Origin: Pseudoxanthomonas dokdonensis
GTDB lineage: Bacteria > Pseudomonadota > Gammaproteobacteria > Xanthomonadales > Xanthomonadaceae
Assembly: GCF_001431405.1 (NCBI RefSeq)
Contig: NZ_LDJL01000004.1
Location: 62,001 to 126,000, forward strand
Length of the DNA stretch: 64,000 nucleotides
Reading direction: 5' to 3'
The notes beneath the pieces are model-generated. The model was not told the DNA's origin. It saw only the letters and a program-made list of their open reading frames with translations, and ran no database searches. Position numbers and translations under genes: made by a program. Positions 47,614 to 56,764 of the stretch are shown one piece after another. Every line of letters begins with the position of its first letter. Positions within the stretch are counted from its first letter, which is position 1.

Positions 47614-48334
47614 CGTGGATGGCAGCAACGTGAGCAGGCCGGCACCGGTGGGTTTTCCCAGGGTGGTGTTGTTTGATCTGGACGGTACCTTGCTGGACAG
47701 CGCGCCGGACATGCTGGCCACCGCCAACCAGCTGCGGCAGGCGCACGGCGAAGCGGCAATGAGCCTGGAGCAGATTCGCCCGCATGTCTCCAAGGGCTCG
47801 CGGGCGATGCTGGCGGCCGCTTTCCCGGCGCTGGCCGTGGCCGAGCGCGATGCGCTGGTGCAGCCGTTCCTGGATGCCTACCAGGGTTTGTCGGGCCAGC
47901 ACGCGCGCCTGTTCGACGGCGTCGAGCCGATGCTGGCCGCGCTGGAGGCCGCTGGCACCGCCTGGGGCATCGTCACCAACAAACCCGAATATCTGGCTCG
48001 CGAGATCCTGCCGATGCTGGGTTGGCAGCAGCGTTGCCAGGTGCTGATTGGCGGCGACAGCCTGGCCGAAAGAAAACCCCATCCGCTGCCGCTGCAGGTC
48101 GCCGCCGAGCGACTGGGCGTGGCACCGGCCGAATGCGTATACGTGGGCGATGACGAACGCGATATCGTCGCCGCGCGCGCCGCCGGCATGCCGTCGATCG
48201 CCGCGCTCTGGGGTTACCGCCAGGCCGATGAGCAGCCCGCGCAGTGGCAGGCCGACATGATGTGCGAACAGGCCAGCGAACTGCTGGACCCGGCGCGTTG
48301 GCCGTCAACCAGGAGTGAGCGCGGTGATGGCTGA
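47600..48334 (+). CDS. gph: HAD phosphatase, phosphoglycolate phosphatase type
   Basis: About 244 residues from ATG 47600; GTG 47615 and GTG 47630 are equally possible starts with better-placed GGA/AAGGG sites, and the fold starts only at [19 protein letters not shown]. The nucleophile is the first Asp of DLDGTLLD, motif II is in IVTNKP, and ERKPHPLPL plus YVGDDERDI give motifs III and IV. Position directly after ubiG is as in many Gammaproteobacteria (ubiG-gph). Substrate probably phosphoglycolate. It overlaps the ubiG stop if ATG 47600 is used, and overlaps the next gene by eight bases. Confidence 0.9.
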   Translation: MKGNDVDGSNVSRPAPVGFPRVVLFDLDGTLLDSAPDMLATANQLRQAHGEAAMSLEQIRPHVSKGSRAMLAAAFPALAVAERDALVQPFLDAYQGLSGQHARLFDGVEPMLAALEAAGTAWGIVTNKPEYLAREILPMLGWQQRCQVLIGGDSLAERKPHPLPLQVAAERLGVAPAECVYVGDDERDIVAARAAGMPSIAALWGYRQADEQPAQWQADMMCEQASELLDPARWPSTRSERGDG

Positions 48335-49013
48335 CTCGCCGGCGCTCGACAGCTTCCTCGACAAATGGCGGCAGCGCTGGCCGGAGTGGTCACTGGCCAG
48401 CGTGTTCGTGGCACCGACGCAGCGCGAGGTCGCGGTGGCGTGGTTCGCGTTGCTGCAGGAATTCGAGAATGTCCTGAACATCAGCGGTGACCCGTTGCCG
48501 GCCGACGCCAAGCTGGCGTGGTGGGGCGAAGAATTGCGCGACTGGTCGCGGCACCGTTCGCGGCATCCGCTGGGGCGCGTGCTGGAGCCGTGCAAGGCGC
48601 CGTGGGCGGCGCTGGCGGAAACGCTACCGCGACTGGTCGAGGCGCGTGGCATGGCAGCCGACGGCGGTCACGCGCTGGCGCTGCTGCAACCGCTGGGCGA
48701 GGCCATTGCCGCGGTCGAACAGGCGTTGTTTGGCGCTGCCGCCGATGCCCGCGTGGTGAACGTGGCGTCGGTACAACTGTTGGCCTCACGTTGGCTGGAA
48801 GGCGAGCATGCCGGCGCGTCGGAGCTGGCCGCGGCCAAAGCCCTGCTGGCGCAATGGTCATCCAGCCGGGTAGGCGGCCGGCCGCGGCGGCTGTGGTCAG
48901 CGTTCGCGCGTGCGCGGCTGGCGCGCTTTGTCGCCGCCGGCAAGCCGACGCCGCTGCCATCGCCGATGCGCCTGCTGTGGACGGCGTGGTGGGCGGCCGC
49001 CGGCGCCCGATAG
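48327..49013 (+). CDS. Squalene/phytoene-synthase-superfamily-like protein
   Basis: 228 residues. The N-terminal half (QREVAVAWFALLQEFENV and LAWWGEELRDWSR, RHPLGRVLEP) is like the squalene/phytoene synthase fold, where LAWW.EEL is a strong family pattern. The two Asp-rich metal motifs (DxxxD) needed for catalysis are not found, so it is unlikely to be an active prenyl synthase. It follows ubiG and gph with an eight-base overlap, suggesting a role tied to quinone or isoprenoid metabolism. ATG 48327; GTG 48315 is an alternative. Confidence 0.65.
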   Translation: MADSPALDSFLDKWRQRWPEWSLASVFVAPTQREVAVAWFALLQEFENVLNISGDPLPADAKLAWWGEELRDWSRHRSRHPLGRVLEPCKAPWAALAETLPRLVEARGMAADGGHALALLQPLGEAIAAVEQALFGAAADARVVNVASVQLLASRWLEGEHAGASELAAAKALLAQWSSSRVGGRPRRLWSAFARARLARFVAAGKPTPLPSPMRLLWTAWWAAAGAR

Positions 49014-49122
49014 GCCCTGGCAATGCCGGTGATAGGCCGCCGGTTTCTGCGTAACAGACTGTTTCATCAAAGGTTTGTGGCGAACGGTTACACTGGGCGC
49101 TGTTTTCAGTGACGACCTCCCC

Positions 49123-50040
49123 ATGTCCACCCCACGCCCTGTTCTTGCCGACGTTGCCGATCAATCCGTGCCGCATGCGCGCGCGCTGGACTGGGTGGGC
49201 ATGGAAGGCATCGCCCTGCCGATCCGACTGGCGGATGTGGATGGCCAGCCGGTGATGGTCCCGGCCAGCATCGATCTGTCGGTCAACCTGACCAATCCAG
49301 ACGCCCGTGGCATCCACATGTCGCGGTTGTATCTGCAATTGCAGCAGGGCCTCGCCAGTGAGGTGATCACGCCCGCCGGCCTGCGCCACCTGTTGAGCAA
49401 CAGCGTGGCCTCGCAGCAGGGACTGGCATCGCAGGCGCGGCTGGTCATCCGCTATGAAGCGCTGTTGCAGCGGCGCGCGCTGGAAAGCGAGTTCGCCGGC
49501 TGGAAGCGCTACCCGGTCGAAATCGAAGCGACCCTGGTCGATGAACACCTGCAGCTGGCCTTGTCGCTGGCGGTTGAATACTCCAGCACCTGTCCGGCTT
49601 CGGCGGCGTTGTCGCGCCAGGCCAATGCCGCCCGCTTCGATACCGACTTCGCCGACGCCACGCCGCTGTCGCCGCAGGTGGTCAGCGACTGGCTGGCATC
49701 CGAACGCGGCATGGCCGCCACCCCGCATGCGCAGCGCAGTCGCGCCAGCGTGCGCGTGCAACTGCGTCCGCAGTTCGACGAGCTGCCGCTGGTGGCCCTG
49801 ATCGACGCACTGGAAGCGGTGCTGGCGACACCGGTACAGACTGCGGTCAAGCGTGTCGACGAACAGGCGTTTGCCCGCCTGAATGCGGAAAACCTGATGT
49901 TCTGCGAAGACGCCGCGCGGCGGGTGGCCTCGGTGCTGTCCACCGATCCGCGGGTCGAAGCGTTCGACGCCACGGTCGCCCATTTCGAAAGCCTGCACCC
50001 GCACGATGCCGTCGCCCGCGTCAGTGGGCGCGGTCCCTGA
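49123..50040 (+). CDS. folE2: GTP cyclohydrolase FolE2 (type IB)
   Basis: 305 residues. Makes 7,8-dihydroneopterin triphosphate from GTP, an alternative to the zinc-dependent FolE. LDWVGMEGIALPIRL, LSVNLTNPDARGIHMSRLY and the key Cys in YSSTCPASAALSRQ (about 157) are family signatures. FolE2 does not require zinc and is induced by zinc shortage in several bacteria; no clear Zur site was found in the 109 bases upstream. Start ATG 49123. Confidence 0.94.
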   Translation: MSTPRPVLADVADQSVPHARALDWVGMEGIALPIRLADVDGQPVMVPASIDLSVNLTNPDARGIHMSRLYLQLQQGLASEVITPAGLRHLLSNSVASQQGLASQARLVIRYEALLQRRALESEFAGWKRYPVEIEATLVDEHLQLALSLAVEYSSTCPASAALSRQANAARFDTDFADATPLSPQVVSDWLASERGMAATPHAQRSRASVRVQLRPQFDELPLVALIDALEAVLATPVQTAVKRVDEQAFARLNAENLMFCEDAARRVASVLSTDPRVEAFDATVAHFESLHPHDAVARVSGRGP

Positions 50041-50177
50041 GCAGCCGTCATGACCGGTGCCGAGCGGTCCAGGGTGGCCGCCCCCGGTCGCTGTTGATGG
50101 CCGCGGTGCCCGGATTTACACGCCGGCCGCCGAAACTGGCTATTCTCACATTTGAGTCCGCATCCTAGAGCAGGGTC

Positions 50178-51857
50178 ATGGGGAACCCTTGGGGTCGGGT
50201 GGTCGGCGTGCTGCTGTCGATGTGCACGGTTGCCGGCGCCAGTGCCCAGACGCTGACATTGCAACGTCTCGACGCCGAGGCCACGACGGCCGAGGTGGTC
50301 GCGGGCACGCGTCCGCTGCCATGGCAGGACAATCGCAACGGCGACGTCATCTTTGAAGGCTCGCATCACCCCCGCTGGTGGAAGCTGACCGCCACCCGGT
50401 CGTTTCCGGCCAGCCAGCAGCCGCGCCTGCTGCTGGAGTCGCCGTATCTGACCCGGGTCCAGGCCTGGGTGCCTGGTTCAACCAGTCCCAGCCGCCATGC
50501 GCTGTACGGTGCGGATGCCGACGACCGATATTCGACCCGTGCACTGGTCATCGATCTACCGTCCGGACTAGAGGCCGGTGACTCGGTGCTGTTGCGCGTC
50601 GAAGCACCCGCGGCGATACCGATGCGGGCTTCGCTGGTGCCGCTGGCGCAGGTGCATCGCGGTGATCTGCTGTTTGTCGGCTGGCGCAGTTTCATTCTCG
50701 GCAGCCTGAGCGTGCTGCCGTTGCTGGCGCTGACGTTGTGGCTGCGGCTGCGCGATCCGCAGTACCTGTATTTTGCCGCCAGCGTCTTGTTGGTGACGTT
50801 GTACCTGCTGGCGCTGGGCGGCGAGATGCGGGCCATTCCGTGGCTGGCCGGGATTGCCGGCAGCGGGGTCGGTTTCGCGCGGGTGACGGCGGGGCTGGCC
50901 ACGGTTTGCATGATCCTTTTCCAGCGCCGCTACCTGCAGTTGCCGCAGTTCATGCCGCGGGTGTCGCGCTGGCTGGCCGGCTGCGTCGCCGCGATTCTGG
51001 CCATCAGCGTCTTCAACGTGTTTTCAGAGGCCTCGCTGGGCAGCCTGGCTGGCAACGTGTGCCTGTTGATTTCAGGCATGCTGCTGGTCGGCAGCGGCGT
51101 GGTGATGGCCTGGCGCGGTCAACGCCAGGCCTGGGCACTGCTGTTTTCGTGGCTGCCGTTCCTGCTGCTGGCGATGCTGCGCACCGCCGAACTGGCCGGC
51201 TGGCTGCTGGGGCCGCCCTGGCTCGGCCACGGCATCACCATCAGCGTCGCGCTGTCGGCGTTGCTGCTCAGCATCGGCATGGCCGACACCATGCTGCAGC
51301 TGCGCCGCGATCGCGACCACGCCAGCCGCCGCGCCAACGTCGACAGCCTGACCGGCATGTCCACCCGGCTGGCAGTGGACGAATATCTGGCCAAGGCCAT
51401 CCAGGATGCGGCGGCCAATGCCACACCGCTGTCGATCGCCTTCATCGACGTCGATCACTTCAAGGCGGTCAATGATCGCCATGGCCATGCGATAGGCGAT
51501 GAGTGCCTGCGCATCCTGGCCGCGCGCGTGCGCCGGCAACTGCGCGCCAGCGACATGCTTGGCCGTTATGGCGGTGACGAAATGCTGGCAGTGATGCCCG
51601 GCATGGATCTGGAGCAGGCCCGGGTGCGTGCCGAGGCCATGCGCAACACGGTCGACGTGCGACCCATCGATATCAATCACCTCAGCCTGGACGTATCGCT
51701 GAGCATCGGCGTGGCCCAGTGGCAACCCGGCGAGCTGCTGGAACAGCTGCTGCAACGCGCCGACATGGCGCTGTACGCCGGCAAGGCCGCCGGCCGCAAC
51801 CGCACCTGCCTGGCGGCCGCCAGCCAGACATTTTCCCCATGCGAGACCATGCAATGA
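50178..51857 (+). CDS. 7TMR-DISM diguanylate cyclase with GGDEM site
   Basis: 559 residues. A signal sequence (about 1-23) leads to a periplasmic DISM-type beta domain (about 40-165), seven hydrophobic helices (about 170-375), and a GGDEF domain (about 395-550). The active site reads GGDEM (465-469) instead of GGDEF. The inhibitory site RASD (RxxD) sits at the standard five-residue distance upstream. FIDVDHFKAVNDRHGHAIGD and the SIGVAQW end are intact, so activity is likely. Makes c-di-GMP in response to a periplasmic signal. Its stop overlaps the next start (ATGA). Confidence 0.9.
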   Translation: MGNPWGRVVGVLLSMCTVAGASAQTLTLQRLDAEATTAEVVAGTRPLPWQDNRNGDVIFEGSHHPRWWKLTATRSFPASQQPRLLLESPYLTRVQAWVPGSTSPSRHALYGADADDRYSTRALVIDLPSGLEAGDSVLLRVEAPAAIPMRASLVPLAQVHRGDLLFVGWRSFILGSLSVLPLLALTLWLRLRDPQYLYFAASVLLVTLYLLALGGEMRAIPWLAGIAGSGVGFARVTAGLATVCMILFQRRYLQLPQFMPRVSRWLAGCVAAILAISVFNVFSEASLGSLAGNVCLLISGMLLVGSGVVMAWRGQRQAWALLFSWLPFLLLAMLRTAELAGWLLGPPWLGHGITISVALSALLLSIGMADTMLQLRRDRDHASRRANVDSLTGMSTRLAVDEYLAKAIQDAAANATPLSIAFIDVDHFKAVNDRHGHAIGDECLRILAARVRRQLRASDMLGRYGGDEMLAVMPGMDLEQARVRAEAMRNTVDVRPIDINHLSLDVSLSIGVAQWQPGELLEQLLQRADMALYAGKAAGRNRTCLAAASQTFSPCETMQ

Positions 51858-52813
51858 CCGATGCAAACCCCGCCCTGGACTCCACCATCGACGCCAATCT
51901 GCTGCAGACCGCGGACATCCTGCTGATGCGCGGCACCGGACCACTGTCGACGCTGATCGCCTGGTGCGGCGACAGCATCTACAGCCATGCCGCGATTACC
52001 GCCGACAAGGATGACCTGATCGAAGCCTCCGCCGTCGGCGTGCGTCGCTATCCGTTGCAGAAGCGACTGCTGGACACCGACAACTACTACTTTGTCGACG
52101 GCTTCAGGCCGCAGGCCGGCGGTGAGCCGCTCAGTCCGCCGGATCGTGGCAGTGTGCTGGCGCATGCCGTGTCGTTGCTGGGCGTGCCGTATCCACTCGA
52201 CAGCCTGGCCACGCTGGGCGTGGTGGTCGCCATCCGCGGCAAACTTCCGCAGCACTGGCTGGCGCGCATCGTGGTGCGCGAGGCGCTGGATCACCTGGTC
52301 AAGGACAATCCTTCGCACATGGTCTGCAGTGAAGTGGTGTACCGGGCGCTGGCCGAGTGCGACGTCACCCCGGAAGGACGTCTGGCACCGGTGATCGTGC
52401 TGACTCCGCCGACCCATATGCCGTTCCCACCGGTGGACTGGAAAGAACTGTGGGACGAAGTCTGGCCGTTGCTGCATCCACAGCGGCAGTCGCATCTGGC
52501 GACGCTGGCGGGACAGTTGCAGGACGGGCAGGGCAGCGTGCTGCAAGCCGGCAGCATCGACCCGGCGTTGCAGGTGGGCGATGACGAATTGCAGCAGCGC
52601 GCACGACAGGTACGCGAGCAGCTTGGCCTGGATGCTTCGCCGTTGCCGCAGCTGGGCGACATCGCCAGCGCGGGTGCGGAGCGTGTGGAGATGCCGGCGA
52701 CGGTCATTCCGCATCCCAACCCCAAGCTGGTGATGCCGCTGGATCTGGCGGCATCGCCGAGTAATCACCTGCTGGGTCGATTGATGGATTCAGGCAAGCT
52801 GCCGCCAACCTGA
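51854..52813 (+). CDS. Permuted papain-like (YiiX/NlpC-P60 superfamily) cysteine enzyme
   Basis: 319 residues. TADILLMRGTGPLSTLIAW.GDSIYSHAAIT (about 19-50) with His46 and NPSHMVCSEVVYRALAE with Cys at about 158 fit the circularly permuted papain-like family (PF05708, YiiX/YebB). A likely catalytic Cys is preceded by a hydrophobic stretch (LGVPYPLDS). The rest (about 200-319) is a charged tail of unknown role. Enzymes of this family are proposed lipid or peptide hydrolases. ATG 51854 overlaps the diguanylate cyclase stop, so co-translation is probable. Confidence 0.75.
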   Translation: MTDANPALDSTIDANLLQTADILLMRGTGPLSTLIAWCGDSIYSHAAITADKDDLIEASAVGVRRYPLQKRLLDTDNYYFVDGFRPQAGGEPLSPPDRGSVLAHAVSLLGVPYPLDSLATLGVVVAIRGKLPQHWLARIVVREALDHLVKDNPSHMVCSEVVYRALAECDVTPEGRLAPVIVLTPPTHMPFPPVDWKELWDEVWPLLHPQRQSHLATLAGQLQDGQGSVLQAGSIDPALQVGDDELQQRARQVREQLGLDASPLPQLGDIASAGAERVEMPATVIPHPNPKLVMPLDLAASPSNHLLGRLMDSGKLPPT

Positions 52814-52864
52814 TCCGGTCACCTCGACGCCGGGCCGCGCAACGTGCATTTCGCGGTCAGACGG

Positions 52865-53713
52865 TTACTGGCTGCCGCGTTCCAGCACCAGCAGCGGATC
52901 AATGCGGATCGTGAACCAGCTCATGCCCCAATGCAGGTGTGGGCCGGTAGCGCGGCCGGTGGCGCCAACCGCGCCAATCACCTGGCCCTGCTGCACGCGA
53001 TCACCGACCTTGACGTCGATGCGCGACAGATGCAGGAAATTGGAGCTGACGCCATGGCCGTGGTCGAGCAGCACGGTGCCACCGGTCAGGTATAGATCGG
53101 CATCGGCGAAGGTGATGATGCCGGCGGCGGGCGCCTTGACCGGGGTCCCGGTCGGCACCGCGATATCCATGCCCGAATGTCCGGACGGACTGGGCTGGCC
53201 GTTGTAGACGCGGGCATTGCCGAAGCGGCCGCTGATGCGACCCTGCACCGGCCAGATGAAGGTCTGGGCGAAGTCGGCACGATCATCGTCGCGTTCGCGC
53301 GCGGCGGTGACCTCGGCCTGTTCGCGCTTGATCCGCTCGGCGATGGCCGGTGGCGGGTTGACCGTCTTCGGTGGCACCCCGTTGATCCGTTCGGTCGGCC
53401 AGTCGCGGGCGGTGACGGCAATCTGCCGCACCTGCCGGCTGCCATCGGCCAGCGTCACCTCGACCTGCAGCGGCCCGGTCTGGTTGCGGCCGACGCCAAA
53501 TACCACCGTGCCGTAAGGCGTCGGGCGCAGCTCATGGCCGTCGAAGCGGGCACGCGCATCGGCCGGGATCCTGCCCAGCACCAGCGCCCCCTGCGATACC
53601 GAGGCCGGGAACACGAGCTGCGCGTCGGCCGCCTGCTCACTGGGCGCCGGTACGCTTTGGGCCATGGCCAACGGTGCCAGCAGCAATGCCAGCACGATTG
53701 CCACTGCCCTCAT
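52865..53713 (-). CDS. Exported M23-family metallopeptidase
   Basis: 282 residues. The signal peptide ends at MAQS (about 1-19). The M23 domain spans about 150-275: GRFGNARVYNGQPSPSGHSGMDIAVPTGTPV carries His and Asp zinc ligands, and GPHLHW carries the final His. The domain order is a beta-rich N-terminal half then lysostaphin-type peptidase. Likely cuts peptidoglycan cross-links or modulates cell shape in the periplasm. The ATG overlaps the pyrC stop as ATGA. Confidence 0.9.
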   Translation of the reverse strand: MRAVAIVLALLLAPLAMAQSVPAPSEQAADAQLVFPASVSQGALVLGRIPADARARFDGHELRPTPYGTVVFGVGRNQTGPLQVEVTLADGSRQVRQIAVTARDWPTERINGVPPKTVNPPPAIAERIKREQAEVTAARERDDDRADFAQTFIWPVQGRISGRFGNARVYNGQPSPSGHSGMDIAVPTGTPVKAPAAGIITFADADLYLTGGTVLLDHGHGVSSNFLHLSRIDVKVGDRVQQGQVIGAVGATGRATGPHLHWGMSWFTIRIDPLLVLERGSQ

Positions 53714-55056
53714 CGATCAAATTCCAGCCGCTGCCCGCGCGGGGTGCCGACCAGCTGTTCGCCATTCCAGACCAGCGCGCCATTGACCCAGGTGGCGCCG
53801 ATCTTTGAACGGAAGGTAGTGCCTTCGAACGGCGACCAGCCACATTTGGACAGCACGTCCTCGCGCTTGACCGTGAACGGGCCATCGTCGATCAACACCA
53901 GATCCGCCCAGTAGCCTTCGCGCAGGTAGCCGCGCTCCTTGACGTCGAACAGCTGCGCTGGGGCGTGCGCGAACTTGTTGACGATCTGGGCCACCGTGGA
54001 ACGGCCTTCATGGACCAGCTCCAGCGCTGCGTTCAGTGCGTACTGGACCAGCGGCAAGCCCGATGGGGCCTGTGAGTAGGGCTTGGACTTCTCTTCCAGC
54101 GTATGCGGCGCATGATCGGTGGCCAGCACGTCGATGACGTCCTCGGCCAGTGCCTTGATCAGTGCTTCGCGGTCGCTGGCATCCTTGATCGCCGGGTTGC
54201 ACTTGATGAAATTGCCCAGCCGCGCGTAATCGCCGCGGTCAAAGCGCAGGAAATGGATGCAGGTCTCGGCGGTGATGCGCTTGCGGGTACCGTCGGCGGC
54301 GACCAGCGGACCGGGAGTGAACAGGGCCAGCTCGTCGGCGGTGGAGATGTGCAGCACGTGCAGCCGCGTGTTGTGCCTGCGTGCCAGTGACAACGCCAGC
54401 CGGGTCGACTTGATGCAGGCCTCGCGGCTGCGGATGTCAGGGTGGCACTCGACCGGGATGTCCTCGCCATAGCGGGCCTTGAAGGCCGCCAGGTTGGCAT
54501 CGATGGTCGGGGTGTCCTCGCAATGGGTGATGATCGGCGTGGGTGCGTCGCGGAAGATCGCATCCAGGGTGTCCGGGTTGTCGACCAGCATGTTGCCGGT
54601 CGAGGCGCCCATGAACACCTTGACCCCCGGCGTGGTCAGCGGGTCGATGGCCTGGATCGCCGCCAGGTTGTCGTTGCTGGCGCCCATGTAGAAGCCATGG
54701 TTGCCCCATACGCGGCCCTTGGCGCGCTGGTACTTGTCTTCCAGCGCGACGGCGTCGAGGGTCGGCGGGCTGGTGTTGGGCATGTCCATGAAGGTGGTCA
54801 GGCCACCGGCCACGGCTGCCGCCGATTCGGTCGCCATGTCGCCCTTGTGCGGCATCCCCGGTTCGCGGAAGTGGACCTGGTCATCGATCATGCCGGGCAA
54901 CAGCCAGCGGCCGCCGGCATCAATCACCTTGTCCTCGGCGCGGGCCGGGATGTGACCGCCGACGCGGGTGATGCGACCGTTCTCGAAACGCAGGTCGCCT
55001 TCGGTTTCCTGGCCTTCGTTGACCAGTCGGGCGTTGACTATCAGGGTGGCTGGCAT
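53710..55056 (-). CDS. pyrC: Dihydroorotase
   Basis: 448 residues, of the longer dihydroorotase type (the short E. coli-type PyrC has about 350 residues). Third step of pyrimidine synthesis. Metal motif DDQVHFREPG at about 58-67, the segment GVKVFMGASTGNM holds the carbamylated Lys candidate, and ATDHAPH (about 312) contributes the catalytic Asp. Start ATG 55056 ([15 protein letters not shown]). The gene overlaps yidD (TGATG) upstream and the M23 gene downstream, so the three are one unit. Confidence 0.93.
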   Translation of the reverse strand: MPATLIVNARLVNEGQETEGDLRFENGRITRVGGHIPARAEDKVIDAGGRWLLPGMIDDQVHFREPGMPHKGDMATESAAAVAGGLTTFMDMPNTSPPTLDAVALEDKYQRAKGRVWGNHGFYMGASNDNLAAIQAIDPLTTPGVKVFMGASTGNMLVDNPDTLDAIFRDAPTPIITHCEDTPTIDANLAAFKARYGEDIPVECHPDIRSREACIKSTRLALSLARRHNTRLHVLHISTADELALFTPGPLVAADGTRKRITAETCIHFLRFDRGDYARLGNFIKCNPAIKDASDREALIKALAEDVIDVLATDHAPHTLEEKSKPYSQAPSGLPLVQYALNAALELVHEGRSTVAQIVNKFAHAPAQLFDVKERGYLREGYWADLVLIDDGPFTVKREDVLSKCGWSPFEGTTFRSKIGATWVNGALVWNGEQLVGTPRGQRLEFDR

Positions 55057-55304
55057 CAGTGCTTTCCGTGATGAGTGCATGAAGAGGGGGCATCGGGGAC
55101 GGGATCCAGCCCGCCCGGATGCAGAGGGTGGCAGCGGCCGATGCGCTTGAGCGCCATCCAGCTGCCCTTAACCGGACCAAACCGGGCGATGGCCTGCATC
55201 GCGTACTCCGAGCAGGAAGGCACGAAACGGCAGCGCGGCCCCAGCAACGGGCTGATGAAACGCTTGTAGAACCGCAGCAGGGCGATGAGCAGACGGCCAA
55301 CCAT
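55056..55304 (-). CDS. yidD: Membrane protein insertion efficiency factor YidD
   Basis: 82 residues. Small Cys-containing protein that aids YidC/Sec-dependent insertion. [31 protein letters not shown] and GGLDPVP are the family signature. In most bacteria it stands between rnpA and yidC; here it precedes pyrC with an overlapping TGATG, and no rpmH/rnpA/yidC is in view. Confidence 0.93.
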   Translation of the reverse strand: MVGRLLIALLRFYKRFISPLLGPRCRFVPSCSEYAMQAIARFGPVKGSWMALKRIGRCHPLHPGGLDPVPDAPSSCTHHGKH

Positions 55305-55402
55305 GCGCCTATGATAGGTCAGTTGGCTTGCCGCTGCCCGCTGGGTAGGCTATAAAGTCGCGCTTTCCCGGAATCGGGAAGAAAAACAAGGAAGCGCTGT
55401 TC

Positions 55403-56560
55403 GTGGCCGCAAAAAAACCTGCCAAGAAGGCCGCCAAGGCCGTCAAGAAACCCGCCAAGACCGTTGCCAAGAAGCCAGTCGCGAAGAAAGCTGTCGCGAA
55501 AAAGGCCGTTGCCAAGAAGCCGGCCACCAAACCGGTGGCGAAGAGGGCAGCGGCCAAACCCGTCACCGGCAAGCCGGCGGCGAAGAAGGCGCCTGTTGCC
55601 AAGAAAACCGCTGCCAGCAAGGCGCCGGTGAAGAAGCCGGTGGCCAAGACCGGCAAGCCCGCCGTCGCCAAGCAGGCCGCGGTGAAGAAGGTTGCGTCCA
55701 AGCCCACGGCCAACAAGCCGGCAGCCAAGGCCGCACCCAGCAAAGCACCGGCCAGGAAAGCCGCCAGCAAGACCCCGGCCACGGTCGCCAAGACCGCTGC
55801 CAAAGCCGCACCCAAATCCGTGCCGAAAGCGGCCAGCAAAGCCGCCCCCGCAAAATCCGCAGCCCCCAAGGCGACCCCACGCGCCGTAGAAAAAGCCGCT
55901 CAACCAGCCGCCGCTCCTGCGTCCGCACCGGCCGCCAAGGCTCAAGCCACAAAGAAGCCAGTGCCAGTCTCCAAAACCAAAAGCAACACATCTCCCCGCC
56001 CGGCACCTGCCGCTCCCGCAACCAGCAAAGCCACGCCGGTGCCGCGCGCCGTTGGCAAGGTGGCCGTCGCCGTCGCCGCCAAGCCGCAGGCACCCGTCGT
56101 GCGTGAGAAGGTGAAGGTCGTGCCTTACAAAACTGATGAAGCCACCGGTCGTCCGATTGTCCCGGCCGGTTACAAGCCCAGCGCCGACGAGGAGTACATG
56201 AGCCCGTTGCAGCTGGAATACTTCCGCCAGCGCCTGCTCAACTGGCGCGCGGATCTGGTCGAGGAATCCAAGCAGACCATCGAAAACCTCAAGGATGAAG
56301 TGCGCGACATCGGCGACGAAGCCGAACGCGCCACCCGCGAAACCGAAAACTCGCTGGAACTGCGTACCCGCGACCGCTACCGCAAGCTGATCGGCAAGAT
56401 CGACAGCACGCTCAAGCGCCTGGATGCCGGTGACTACGGTTACTGCGTCGACACCGGTGAGGAAATCGGCCTGGACCGGCTGGAAGCCCGCCTCACCGCC
56501 GAACGCACCATCGATGCGCAGGAACGCTGGGAGCATATGCAGAAGCAGCAGGGCGACTGA
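55403..56560 (+). CDS. dksA: DksA-like RNA polymerase-binding protein with long Lys/Ala/Pro-rich N-terminal tail
   Basis: 385 residues, against about 150 for E. coli DksA. Residues 1 to about 240 are low-complexity, rich in AKK/PAK/KPA units, like histone H1 or AlgP tails, and would bind DNA or RNA by charge. The C-terminal part (about 253-385) is DksA: YMSPLQLEYFRQRLLNWR, then the coiled-coil tip DIGDEAERATRETENSLELR with both tip Asp residues (DxxDxA) kept. The zinc-finger region retains only one of the usual four Cys (Cys348, YGYC); the others are Thr, Thr and Ala-type substitutions, as in Cys-poor DksA proteins. Start GTG 55403. Works with ppGpp on RNA polymerase in the family. Confidence 0.88.
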   Translation: MAAKKPAKKAAKAVKKPAKTVAKKPVAKKAVAKKAVAKKPATKPVAKRAAAKPVTGKPAAKKAPVAKKTAASKAPVKKPVAKTGKPAVAKQAAVKKVASKPTANKPAAKAAPSKAPARKAASKTPATVAKTAAKAAPKSVPKAASKAAPAKSAAPKATPRAVEKAAQPAAAPASAPAAKAQATKKPVPVSKTKSNTSPRPAPAAPATSKATPVPRAVGKVAVAVAAKPQAPVVREKVKVVPYKTDEATGRPIVPAGYKPSADEEYMSPLQLEYFRQRLLNWRADLVEESKQTIENLKDEVRDIGDEAERATRETENSLELRTRDRYRKLIGKIDSTLKRLDAGDYGYCVDTGEEIGLDRLEARLTAERTIDAQERWEHMQKQQGD

Positions 56561-56599
56561 GCCCGGCGCTGGCCTGCAACTGGCCATCGACACGCACGC

Positions 56600-56625
56600 A
56601 GAAAGCCCGCGCAAGCGGGCTTTCT
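56600..56625. terminator. Terminator between dksA and the MFS gene (bidirectional)
   Basis: GAAAGCCCGC, loop GCAA, GCGGGCTTTC. The stem extends into A/T on both sides, so it can serve dksA (plus) and the convergent MFS gene (minus). It lies 40 bases after the dksA stop. Confidence 0.85.
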
Positions 56626-56764
56626 GCTGTCGCTGCCACCTCCAGCCCGGGGCGGCGGTCTCGCCTTGCTGTGAATGCCGTTCAAGCGCCTGCATCGCGA
56701 CGGCCGGCAGATACATCCCAATATCCGCAACCGGATCCGTCCGCGGGCCGGGCCCGGCAGCGGG

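Noticed and set aside
49014-49122. A Zur operator in front of folE2
   Set aside because: FolE2 is often zinc-regulated, but no AT-rich palindrome of the Zur type is seen in this interval.
55319-56716. A 465-codon open frame on the minus strand, Gly/Cys/Leu-rich
   Set aside because: It is the reverse of the repetitive Lys/Ala-rich tail of the dksA gene; repeats in one strand create an apparent repeat protein on the other.
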